Below, one piece after another: positions 1 to 8,658 of a stretch of 38,988 bases of DNA; the first letter of the stretch is position 1, and every line of letters starts with the position of its first letter. A program made the translations under genes and the position numbers. The notes under the pieces were generated by a model. It was not told the DNA's origin. It did not search any database and saw only the letters and a program-made list of their open reading frames with translations. This DNA is from a virus, in the IMG/VR virus record IMGVR_UViG_3300030419_007281, positions 1-38,988 of that record; one strand, given 5' to 3'.

Positions 1-3000
1 TTCTTCGCTTAAGTGCCATCCAGATTCTGTTTCTTGACCATAATCATAAATTGGAATATCCTTATAATCGTAATATGAAGTGCCCTGAAAGGTGTGAGAA
101 AACTTTTGATATCTAGGAAGAGGCGGGATTGTATCTAAAGGGGTTAATTTTGACGCACCTTTATACTCGAACCTCTTTTGATTGGCTGCCCAAGCTTGAT
201 CGAAGCTCATATCGGAATATTCAGTTGTAATGGTATCAACCGATGGCACAGGAATTTCTTTCGGAGCCTCTTCTGTAGTTTCTCCTTCGTTCTTTATCTC
301 TTCGATAATATCAGATTCAATCTTTGGAAGAGATATATCAAAAACCTCCTCTAAAGCCTCGCGTGTTTCTTGACTCTCATCGCCGGATTTAAATATACCT
401 TCAACAACTGAAATAAACAACTCTTTTGGTGAATCGTAACCCCCGTAAACTTCTTTCTTTACTTGTGCGTTAATCTCTTCTTCAGAAGAAGATGATGTCT
501 GATTTCTTAAATTTGATTCCATTTTATTTAAAAAGGTAACATAATTTTCGTAAAGGCTTGTTCCATCTGGCAAACTGATATCGACAACTTGTTTATAAAT
601 AAACTCGGACATTATTGAATCTGAAAAGACATCCTCAGATCTAAATTTCGAAAATATAAACAAACACTTCATTGTAAGTTCTGCAATATACAATTTTATA
701 TACGCCTGAATTGAACCTTCAAACATTGCATCGCCTAAGTGCTCTGTGCCTTTTCCGGGGTCAATGGCGTCTAAGTTCATATTCATCATATTTGCTTTCG
801 AAAGGCGATTGACACTATTTTTAACTTGATCTAAGCCTAAAACCTTTTCACCAACAGAACTAAAGTCCAATTCTTGAAGCTTTTCTAAATCAAAATACTC
901 AGACGACGCTATGATTTCCGAAATCTGCTCCAAATATTGCTCAAATATCTTATCATATATAAAATCTAGGACTGAAAAGTTTCTTTTGCCGGCCCATGGT
1001 CTCTCAGAAATAATAGGTAATAGGCTTTCGTTAAATTCTTGCGATGCCTCTGTATTGTTGGCGGAGGCTATTTCGCCCTTCAAAGCTAAATCAAATAAGG
1101 ATTGAAAAACAAACAATTGATAAGGCTTTTGAGGCCCTGCGCTTTGTTGATATTGTTCAATAAATGGATTATATTTCTCCAAAATTTCAGGGTTTTTGCC
1201 GGCGGGGCCTGTCTCAGATAAAAATATCTCATTATGATCATATCTTACGCTTGTTTTAGTTTTTTCTCCAAGATATGGATCGTGATAAACGGCGTCAACA
1301 ACTGTTGTTGGTACGGTAGCCTTTATCGCTAATGTATATTTATCTTTTTTACCTGTCTCAATCTTTTGTGTTGGAAGTATTTTGTAATTAATTGTCGCGG
1401 CTCCGGGTTGTTGATCACTTCCTCGCTCACCTAAGTGAGAGATTTCTGCTGAGCCTACGATATATTCATTAAATGTATCACTTGATGGGTCAAGATCTAA
1501 TGTTCCGGGCTTAAAGTCTAGTGATGGAGACCAAAGTGAGAACGAATGTTTACCTCCTCCTCCGACAGTAATAAAATTAGATACAGCATCATTTAGAATT
1601 TCAGCAATAGGCAATTTATCGATTTCTAGACCTTGCTCTCGGTACGTATTAATTTGTTCCACAATCAACGGTACAAGCTGAGTTACTTCATATGAAAATA
1701 AACTTTCAACTCCTTGAAAGGCGGCGTCTATAGCATAGCCTGTTTGTCTTGATGCTGACTCAGAACTTGCAAAAATTTCCCCCAAGCCCATAGAATCAGC
1801 GCCGATATCCCTATTTGAGCTTCTATTGAACGATAATAGGGAAGTTAAATCCGCTACTTGTTGCCTCTTTATATCTTTATCGAGTTCAATTTGCTCATTA
1901 ATTTCTTCTTCAGACAACCCTCTGGCCAACAAAGCTTCTCTTAAAGCAGCTTGGCGAGTTGTCTCTCCGTCGCGACAAAGATCTTGAAGTGGGGCTGGTG
2001 TGACGACAATATCACAAACAGACAAATCTAGATCCTCGCCAACTCTTTGGAAAAATGTTTTTAATTTATCATTTGTAGAGAATATTTTTGAAAACTCTGG
2101 AAATTCCCTTTCTGTAAATGATCGAATTGTTATCATTAAGGCTGCGGATGGCTCACCGTCAAAAAGCACACAAATCTCTTTTGTGCTTAAAATTGCAAAA
2201 AGAGCCTCTAAAAAGTTATTAGCGTCTGCTCCGGTGCCCCTGAACTTATCATTTGTCGCATTTGGTTCTGCTAATACTTCATTAACATCAACATTACCAA
2301 AGTCGCCTTCGTTATCGCACGCCTCAGTTATGGCCCTTAAAGATCGATTAAGCGGAATCCATATTAACGAATCTGCTTTAGTATACAAGTAATCTTCAAT
2401 TTGCTGAGCTATGAAGACCAGAAGAGTGTTCAAAGAGGGAATCGAATCGGGTATTTTAAATGTTAGCGGACAGCCGGAGACAACCGGGCGTGGATCCGCC
2501 TTATTTATATCTGGCTTGTTTTCTGCTGCTGTGAGTAGCAAATCGCCGAGAGAGAATATTCCGGCCATGATAGCCTCACATAACAGCCTCTTCCCGCTAG
2601 CGTTCATAGTCGTCTCTTCTATCGCGGCTCGATAAAACGGATCTTCCACACCTTGGCTGACGTATGCCGCCATCTTTTCACGGATTGCGATTGAAAGCTG
2701 CGCTCCGGAGACTACAGATATTCCTCCGGGTGAAAAAGTAGTACCCTCTACTAACCTCAGGGCTTCCTCTACTTGATCAGGGTCTGCGCCTATTTGCTTT
2801 AGAAATCCATCACAGAGCATATCGATTATATCATCAATTGATAATCCTAAGCCAATACATTCTAGAATTTCGGCTGCTATTGTTGTTAAGTCCACACGAT
2901 TTAAGACATATCCCCAAATATCATCCCAAGTTTTTATCTTATCTACATTCGCTGGTAGTTGTGCAAAAACATAATCTCCGACCTGATCACTGAAGTCTCT

Positions 3001-4509
3001 ATTTCTATTAGCTACTTGTCGTTTAAAGAACTCATCCTTTGTCAACTCCCTTTCAGATCTAACTTCTCTTGCTGACTTTGGCTTTGGTTCTCCGTATCCT
3101 AAACGTTTAAATAAGTCAAAAGCTTGTTTCGTGGTTTTTACTTTTATCTTTTTTCTTTGCGGCGTTGGATCTAGGAAATACTTCTCCACAAATTGTACAA
3201 CGCCTATTCTCTGCTTTTCTTCCCCGAGTGTTGGAGGCTTTGGAGGAGTGCCAGAACAAACTCTCTTTAAGACAGAAGCGTAGCTTGTGCCGGGTTGACT
3301 CAATATTGTTCTCATTTGCAACAATAATTGTGAAATATTACTATCATAATTTTGTGGCGCGTTCTTGACTCTTTTGAACCCTTTCCAGATAAAGTTCCAT
3401 TTTTCTGGATCTTCCTCGTTCCTTAAGGGTTTATCACCAAGTCTTATATAAGCTATGTGACCTCTGGTAGAAATCAAATCCTTAACTGTTGATGTTTTTG
3501 CCGGGTTGGTATATTCGGTCTTAAGTCTGAGGGCTATTGTAAACGGTTTGTCCAAGCCAACGTTGTTTAATTTTATAAAATCTTTTACCTCTTCTCTGAG
3601 AGCGGTTAGTTCTTCTCCGACGATCTTGAGATCAAAAGGTATGTTTGTTCCTGCGTGCACCATCTGAAATTCAGTAAGGGCTTCGTGTTCATTCTGGTAG
3701 TCGATTAAGACCAATCTAAGAGTTTCAACTTGTTTATGAAACTCACCAAGATTTTTGAAGCCAAGCTCAGTATAATTGTACGTGTTTCTTTCCCCAAGCA
3801 TATCGACAGACAATGGGCCATAGTCTTTATCATAAAACGGTCGTGGTGGACCCATAACCATGATCGGGGCATGGTCTGACTCTTTTCCGGGATAATACAA
3901 CCCTTCTTGAATTGGTGTATCAAAGTCGATATATTGTCCGGAATAAAAAGTTGCAAAAATATTATCATCAGATGGGAGTGACCGGGCGCGTTTAAAGGTT
4001 GTCCTTAGTTCTGGAATTTGCTTGCGGGCCTCGTCGGACATACCAGATGCAAGATATTCATTCCATACGCCTTCGAGTAAATTAAAACCTGAGGTTTCGT
4101 CTTGTCCGGAATCTAACCATGGGAGAACAGGCCAAATATTATAATGAAGGTCTATAAACCCCTTCAAGACTCCAACTTTGTATTTAGATGTCCTAGGGCG
4201 GGGGCGGGGGTCGATCTTTGGGCCAACTAGTAAAATACCTCGCTTTGCTAACTCTTCTTTGTTGCTTTTCTTGTGAAGGCCCTCGGGAGTAATAATTCCC
4301 GTGGTCACAGAATTTATCATTGGATCCGGGCCAACAAGGCGAGAAACATCTTTTCCATAGTGATCACCAATGGCAAGTAGGCCGGCGCGAAGGGCTGCTG
4401 CTCTACCGTCGTCGCCGGGAGAACTCTTCGTATGACCAATCTCAACAGTGACACTATAATATCTACCATCGGAATAAGGGGTATTTATTTTCTCGTTTAT
4501 CCAAGACAT
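1..4509 (-). CDS. Giant phage structural protein, C-terminus cut by window edge
   Basis: The minus strand is open without a stop from an ATG at 4509 to the left edge, at least 1503 codons. I translated it throughout and saw no frameshift. I recognise no enzymatic domain. The N-terminus is mixed alpha/beta (it begins MSWINEKINTPYSDGRYY). The middle is Glu/Lys-rich with predicted helices, and the visible end is acidic. It starts 8 bases after the stop of the spike-associated gene at 4518, with no clear Shine-Dalgarno, so translation is probably coupled. Its size and position right after the spike genes suggest a large tail or baseplate protein; this is inference from context. It could instead be a tail-fibre-like or internal virion protein. 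Confidence 0.8.
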   Translation of the reverse strand, partial: MSWINEKINTPYSDGRYYSVTVEIGHTKSSPGDDGRAAALRAGLLAIGDHYGKDVSRLVGPDPMINSVTTGIITPEGLHKKSNKEELAKRGILLVGPKIDPRPRPRTSKYKVGVLKGFIDLHYNIWPVLPWLDSGQDETSGFNLLEGVWNEYLASGMSDEARKQIPELRTTFKRARSLPSDDNIFATFYSGQYIDFDTPIQEGLYYPGKESDHAPIMVMGPPRPFYDKDYGPLSVDMLGERNTYNYTELGFKNLGEFHKQVETLRLVLIDYQNEHEALTEFQMVHAGTNIPFDLKIVGEELTALREEVKDFIKLNNVGLDKPFTIALRLKTEYTNPAKTSTVKDLISTRGHIAYIRLGDKPLRNEEDPEKWNFIWKGFKRVKNAPQNYDSNISQLLLQMRTILSQPGTSYASVLKRVCSGTPPKPPTLGEEKQRIGVVQFVEKYFLDPTPQRKKIKVKTTKQAFDLFKRLGYGEPKPKSAREVRSERELTKDEFFKRQVANRNRDFSDQVGDYVFAQLPANVDKIKTWDDIWGYVLNRVDLTTIAAEILECIGLGLSIDDIIDMLCDGFLKQIGADPDQVEEALRLVEGTTFSPGGISVVSGAQLSIAIREKMAAYVSQGVEDPFYRAAIEETTMNASGKRLLCEAIMAGIFSLGDLLLTAAENKPDINKADPRPVVSGCPLTFKIPDSIPSLNTLLVFIAQQIEDYLYTKADSLIWIPLNRSLRAITEACDNEGDFGNVDVNEVLAEPNATNDKFRGTGADANNFLEALFAILSTKEICVLFDGEPSAALMITIRSFTEREFPEFSKIFSTNDKLKTFFQRVGEDLDLSVCDIVVTPAPLQDLCRDGETTRQAALREALLARGLSEEEINEQIELDKDIKRQQVADLTSLLSFNRSSNRDIGADSMGLGEIFASSESASRQTGYAIDAAFQGVESLFSYEVTQLVPLIVEQINTYREQGLEIDKLPIAEILNDAVSNFITVGGGGKHSFSLWSPSLDFKPGTLDLDPSSDTFNEYIVGSAEISHLGERGSDQQPGAATINYKILPTQKIETGKKDKYTLAIKATVPTTVVDAVYHDPYLGEKTKTSVRYDHNEIFLSETGPAGKNPEILEKYNPFIEQYQQSAGPQKPYQLFVFQSLFDLALKGEIASANNTEASQEFNESLLPIISERPWAGKRNFSVLDFIYDKIFEQYLEQISEIIASSEYFDLEKLQELDFSSVGEKVLGLDQVKNSVNRLSKANMMNMNLDAIDPGKGTEHLGDAMFEGSIQAYIKLYIAELTMKCLFIFSKFRSEDVFSDSIMSEFIYKQVVDISLPDGTSLYENYVTFLNKMESNLRNQTSSSSEEEINAQVKKEVYGGYDSPKELFISVVEGIFKSGDESQETREALEEVFDISLPKIESDIIEEIKNEGETTEEAPKEIPVPSVDTITTEYSDMSFDQAWAANQKRFEYKGASKLTPLDTIPPLPRYQKFSHTFQGTSYYDYKDIPIYDYGQETESGWHLSEE

Positions 4510-4517
4510 CGTTTAAA

Positions 4518-5441
4518 TTACGTTAAATTAACATTCCTACTTAAGATATAGTCTTCACCTAGCTCATTTAGACAGTTAAACTCTAAACCAATTTTATTTG
4601 TTTTTGCAATCAAGAGAGAGGGGACGGTTCTAGTGCCCTGATTGAAGGTCGCTGTTGTTGCCGCGGCAATGGCGGTGGGCGACGGCCCCGTTAATGGAGC
4701 AACGAATGCACCCGCAACTGGGTGTATATGACTTCCCATAGCTGAATTAAATGCCATCTGAGAAGTTAAAAACCCGTTCATATTCTCTGTTAAATCTGAT
4801 ACCTGTTGAAGCAATTTTCTAAGCATGTTTGCCAGTTGTTTACCCTTTACTGCAGGTTCCAAAAACTCTGTATTGTTACCAGCTATTAAATCAATATTGC
4901 CTAGACTTTTAACGCGGCCACCTTGAGAATTTAAAGAGTCTGTGGTTGTTACTAGTTTAATGCCTTCTCTCGCAATGATGCGCACACCGTCTGCTTTAAT
5001 AGCCACTGCAGATTTTGTTTCAGACATTCCAAGGGTGCCCTCTGTCAAATTAAAATTCTCATCGACATCTGTTTTCTGACTTATGTAAATTCTGGCGGCG
5101 TCTGTTCTGAAATTAGGGTCAACATATGCATCGGAAATAGGATTGGCAGACATTCGGCCAACACAAAGATCAATACTCGCTGCTCCGGTATCTCCGCGGC
5201 CACCGTATCCGGAAGCGATGCCGCGAGGACGGTCGCGGCCTAAAACAATCCAAGAGTTATTTTTATTAGAAATAACATGCTCGGATTCTGTCTGAATATA
5301 GTTGGGTACCGCTTCTGGACGTGGTTCTCCAAAAGTACCCTCATTGGTAGACCCTCTCTGATTAGCGGGAATTCGACTTAATGCTTTAGTTTGTTGAGCA
5401 TTGAGTCCGCTTAAATTAACCGCTTTTTTCTTGTCTCCCAT
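4518..5441 (-). CDS. Baseplate spike/hub-associated structural protein with HxH motif
   Basis: This 307-residue protein has an N-terminal stretch (about 60-120) rich in Gly with LGRDRPRGIASGYGGRGDT, a middle part (about 140-190) of short beta-strand repeats (AIKADGVRIIAREGIKLVT), and a helical segment near 200-230. The motif SHIHPVAG carries His238 and His240, followed by a Gly/Pro/Ala-rich stretch. Spike tips of other contractile phages (P2 gpV, Mu gp45) hold a metal ion through an HxH pair. By analogy this may form or cap the membrane-piercing spike, although about 67 residues follow the motif here. From memory, close relatives occur in marine T4-like phages as unnamed structural proteins. 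A good ribosome site (AGAGGGT) precedes the ATG. It lies between the hydrolase paralogues and the giant protein. Confidence 0.65.
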   Translation of the reverse strand: MGDKKKAVNLSGLNAQQTKALSRIPANQRGSTNEGTFGEPRPEAVPNYIQTESEHVISNKNNSWIVLGRDRPRGIASGYGGRGDTGAASIDLCVGRMSANPISDAYVDPNFRTDAARIYISQKTDVDENFNLTEGTLGMSETKSAVAIKADGVRIIAREGIKLVTTTDSLNSQGGRVKSLGNIDLIAGNNTEFLEPAVKGKQLANMLRKLLQQVSDLTENMNGFLTSQMAFNSAMGSHIHPVAGAFVAPLTGPSPTAIAAATTATFNQGTRTVPSLLIAKTNKIGLEFNCLNELGEDYILSRNVNLT

Positions 5442-5497
5442 AATTGACCCTCTATGATATAAGTATCACGAATTGTTAAATTTGTTTAAGTTGCTTC

Positions 5498-7075
5498 CTA
5501 TACAACAGGCTCTGTAGTATCTGGTGCTGAAAAGACTGCTTGTTTCGCCGGAGGTAGAAGATAAGACACCTGACCTTTGGTTGTTGAAGTCTCTGAGTTT
5601 GAGTTAAGAGCTTGCACTAGATACTCGTAAGATTCTTGTTCGCTATATCCCCTTGCTCGGCAGGCACAATACATAGCAGTTGAAAAGCCATCAGACTTTC
5701 TAGCTACATAATTGCCGTGCGCAGTTATACCGCTTGCTCGACCGGGAGTTTTTGTGAAAAAGAAGCTTCCTTGTCGAGAACCAAAAAACTGCATCTTTAG
5801 TTTCGGAAATTTCTTAACCAACGCGGCCAACAGCCTATAACAAGCCTCGTGCTGTATTTGAGGTGGGTTGACATAGTTGCCCTTTCCTTGTCCAAATCTA
5901 GGTTTCGATATGATATTTCGATTATCCACGGTCTCGGAAGATTTTGCAGTCCATCTATTTAACATTTCTATACCGATAGATCTTCCGTTCATTCCTCCAC
6001 CCTCATCTCCGCCGCCTCCGTGGAAAGTAACAAATTCTGCAGGATCCTCGTGTTGGTGGACGGTGCCGTCTTTGCCCACGCTATAATGAATGGCAAGGCG
6101 TCTTCTTTCCAGCACGTTATAGGTTCTGTCGCGACCTCCATCAATTTTTCCGGGGCCGGTACCTTCGCCAACGACGCTTTCGTGGATTACAACTGTATCT
6201 ATTTCTTTAGTCCTAGCAACCTTACCGCCGGTAAACGGCCTGCCTTGTATAAGGTCAAACTCTAAGCCGGCGAAGGTATCAACTATTAAAGGCTTATCTA
6301 ACTCAACAGGAATTGCTTCAAACAACTCTGGTGGTGATGGCAAGTTAAAGGCGAAATTAACACTTAAAGGGCCTAGGTAAATTGGGCCAGTTTGAGTTAG
6401 TCTGTGCTCAAAATCAACATATATAATATCTCCGGGTTGTGGCAACCCATCTGACATCTTTGCTACGCTAGTATCTGAGGCTAGAAAAGTTGGATGTGCA
6501 TTAACAGCCACCCAGTCTGCATCAAAGTTTGGGTTATTAGCTAAAGGTAAGATTGCAGGCTCTGGTAAAGCTACGTGCAACTCTGGTATTCTTGCTTTAA
6601 CCTTTAACACTGTTTTGGTTGTGGGTTCTAATCCGGTTGGCCCCTCTCTATACACCTCGCCCTGCTCTTCTTCCCAAGCGTACAAAGCGATAGCTTTTAT
6701 AAATCCAGCATTTTTAATAATATTGTTCTCATATTGCTTTAAAGCATAGTTTTTGGACAGTCCCAAAAATGTTGTGTGATTTTTATCAACTGTTAATTCC
6801 GTTATTGCTCTTGTGGGTATAGGGTTTAATAACCCATCTATATAATCTCCGCGGGCGATGGCTGTAACAAGATTTATGTCGGTTGTTTCGCCTCTAGAAT
6901 CTTTCAATGCTGGGTCTTTATCCAATTCTGTTTGAAAGGTCTCTTCTTGACTATATTCTTGCGTACTAGTCTCACTCTGACTTTGGGCCGGGTCAAGCGG
7001 AGAAGCATCATCTCCCACACGGGCGTTGTCTGGAGGAGCTACTTGTCTTTCATCAAATTCGTCTTGTTTTGCCAT
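5498..7075 (-). CDS. Tail spike protein: gp5-like N-terminal domain plus N-acetylmuramoyl-L-alanine amidase
   Basis: This 525-residue protein has three parts. Residues 1-90 are acidic and probably disordered. Residues 95-240 are the domain shared with the next two genes (VDKNHTTFLG, LYAWEEE, ADWVAVNAHP, QPGDIIYVDFE, YLGP). Residues 290-480 are an Amidase_2/PGRP-type amidase that cleaves the bond between the glycan strand and the stem peptide. Likely zinc ligands are His298 (TVVIHES), His453 (ITAHGNY) and Asp462 (KSDG); His330 and GRSIGIEM also fit the fold. The shared domain resembles the OB-fold module of T4 gp5, which trimerises at the tip of the tail tube. The ATG is preceded by GAGGT at good spacing. 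The assignment of the enzyme domain is firm; placement on the spike is inferred from architecture and position. Confidence 0.85.
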   Translation of the reverse strand: MAKQDEFDERQVAPPDNARVGDDASPLDPAQSQSETSTQEYSQEETFQTELDKDPALKDSRGETTDINLVTAIARGDYIDGLLNPIPTRAITELTVDKNHTTFLGLSKNYALKQYENNIIKNAGFIKAIALYAWEEEQGEVYREGPTGLEPTTKTVLKVKARIPELHVALPEPAILPLANNPNFDADWVAVNAHPTFLASDTSVAKMSDGLPQPGDIIYVDFEHRLTQTGPIYLGPLSVNFAFNLPSPPELFEAIPVELDKPLIVDTFAGLEFDLIQGRPFTGGKVARTKEIDTVVIHESVVGEGTGPGKIDGGRDRTYNVLERRRLAIHYSVGKDGTVHQHEDPAEFVTFHGGGGDEGGGMNGRSIGIEMLNRWTAKSSETVDNRNIISKPRFGQGKGNYVNPPQIQHEACYRLLAALVKKFPKLKMQFFGSRQGSFFFTKTPGRASGITAHGNYVARKSDGFSTAMYCACRARGYSEQESYEYLVQALNSNSETSTTKGQVSYLLPPAKQAVFSAPDTTEPVV

Positions 7076-7084
7076 TTTTTAACC

Positions 7085-8632
7085 TCAAACTAAGTCCGGA
7101 TATTGACTGCTTACAAGTTGTGCAGCCACTTGCCTTTCGTACAAGCCCTCAAGTTCTCTATATTTTAACCAATTATAAAAAAGTTTACCGGCATATCCAC
7201 CGCAAGTATTTCTAAAATTCTTCAAGTTTTGTCCAGCATATTGTCTTAAATCGGGACATTTCTTTCTTTTAGAAGAATATGGTTTCTTTTTATCAGCTTT
7301 AAAGTGGGAATACGCGCTTCGGTCCCCATTAAATCGCCTAGCTATATATGCAAAATCAGGCAATGCGCCCGGGACGTAAGAAGCGGAGGCTGCTCTTTGC
7401 ACAAAATCTTTTCCTTTGGCCTTAATAATGGCGACCATACCGTGGTCACTAGCTTTGATTGGGTTTTCTTTATAAAGTGCGAGAGCTTTTTCAGCATGTT
7501 CTCGTGTCCACGTTGAATGATTATAAATACTCCCTTTAACTTCAGGGTTGGCTCCTGCTAGCAAAAACATCCCCAAGAACTGATATGCTCCAAAACTTGT
7601 TGAAAACAGAGCCCCAACTGGATCCTGAGCGAAAGCTCTTTGAAACGCTGCGGAGTTTGTTTCTTCGCCCCTAAAAGACACTCTCGTTTGTTTTAATTTG
7701 CCGCGGCGGACTGCCCAGCCATAACCCTTTTGCTTAAAGCCGGCAACATTTCCGCCGCCCTTATATGGTACAGGCATGGGGTATGGTATTTTATTGCCAT
7801 TTCTAGCTCTATTTGCTTTTTGATAAGAATTTGGGCCGGCACTTGTGTAACCATAAAAAACATGAGGTTCAAATCTTATTACGTTAGGGTTCCCACCGCT
7901 TTCACAAGCTTGTATTGAAAAAAGCATTCTTGCAGGAAAACCTATTGTGTCTGGGAAGATAAGTTTAGTTTGATGTTGGACCCATAGTGCTCTAGCTATA
8001 TCCTGCTCTGGTGAAGATTTGACATCAGGGAGTGTCATATCTCCTAAATCAAAATTTCCTAAAGTATCTGTTGGTACACCTTGAGTCCAAGTTACCTTTG
8101 GAGTTTCCAGCAGACCTGAGGGGTTTGGCATCTCGTCAACGTTTACGGGGCCAGTATATATGCCGCCGGAAAAATGATCCGCACTTATTTGTTCAAATGT
8201 AACATACACAATTGTTCCGGGGGCTGGGACTCCTAAATTTGATACTGATGTATCCATAGCTGCGTATGTTCGATATTGATTTATTGCTTCCCAATCGGCG
8301 TCAGCATTGCTGTTATTTGCAGCCGGGAGTTTTTGCGGAAACGGTATCTTATCAATCTCTGGGATTGCTGCTTTAATATAAACTGTTTCATATTCGCCTA
8401 GGCCACCCATATGAGTTGATGCATTTGTCTCTGGTGTTGGAGTCTCTTTCCAAGCATATAATACTATTGCTTTAAACCTAGTTACACTTTGAAAGACATT
8501 TTCTCTTGTCCCATCTATTACCTGTTGTTTTGCAAGACCTGTGAAGGTAGTATGATTTGGATCAACAAATGATTTCGTCGATGCTTGCGTTGTGGGGTTT
8601 AGTTCCCCGGGTTTTTTATAGAATGTAGACAC
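7085..8632 (-). CDS. Tail spike protein: gp5-like N-terminal domain plus N-acetylmuramidase (DUF3380-like)
   Basis: This 515-residue protein carries the shared domain at about 22-165 (VDPNHTTFTG, FKAIVLYAWKE, ADWEAINQYR, PGTIVYVTFE, YTGPVN). A muramidase-like domain follows at about 205-480. The signature is CESGG with the probable catalytic Glu244, then RFEPHVFYG, then SFGAYQFLG, and finally IARRFNGDRSAYSHF. These match the N-acetylmuramidase family found in phage endolysins, which cleaves the MurNAc-GlcNAc glycan bond. The start codon is GTG: an in-frame TAA lies nine bases upstream of it, and the next Met is inside the shared domain. There is no clear Shine-Dalgarno. It is a paralogue of its neighbours on both sides, with a different C-terminal enzyme. 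Confidence 0.82.
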   Translation of the reverse strand: MSTFYKKPGELNPTTQASTKSFVDPNHTTFTGLAKQQVIDGTRENVFQSVTRFKAIVLYAWKETPTPETNASTHMGGLGEYETVYIKAAIPEIDKIPFPQKLPAANNSNADADWEAINQYRTYAAMDTSVSNLGVPAPGTIVYVTFEQISADHFSGGIYTGPVNVDEMPNPSGLLETPKVTWTQGVPTDTLGNFDLGDMTLPDVKSSPEQDIARALWVQHQTKLIFPDTIGFPARMLFSIQACESGGNPNVIRFEPHVFYGYTSAGPNSYQKANRARNGNKIPYPMPVPYKGGGNVAGFKQKGYGWAVRRGKLKQTRVSFRGEETNSAAFQRAFAQDPVGALFSTSFGAYQFLGMFLLAGANPEVKGSIYNHSTWTREHAEKALALYKENPIKASDHGMVAIIKAKGKDFVQRAASASYVPGALPDFAYIARRFNGDRSAYSHFKADKKKPYSSKRKKCPDLRQYAGQNLKNFRNTCGGYAGKLFYNWLKYRELEGLYERQVAAQLVSSQYPDLV

Positions 8633-8658
8633 AGTAAATAATTAGTTTTTTATCAATT

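Noticed and set aside
2000-2392. Plus-strand frames inside the giant structural gene (here and at 911, 2411, 3165)
   Set aside because: The minus strand is continuously open over the whole region with protein-like composition; these are frame shadows.
5877-6265. Plus-strand frames over the amidase gene
   Set aside because: Low-complexity Pro/Ser-rich translations opposite a gene with clear catalytic residues.
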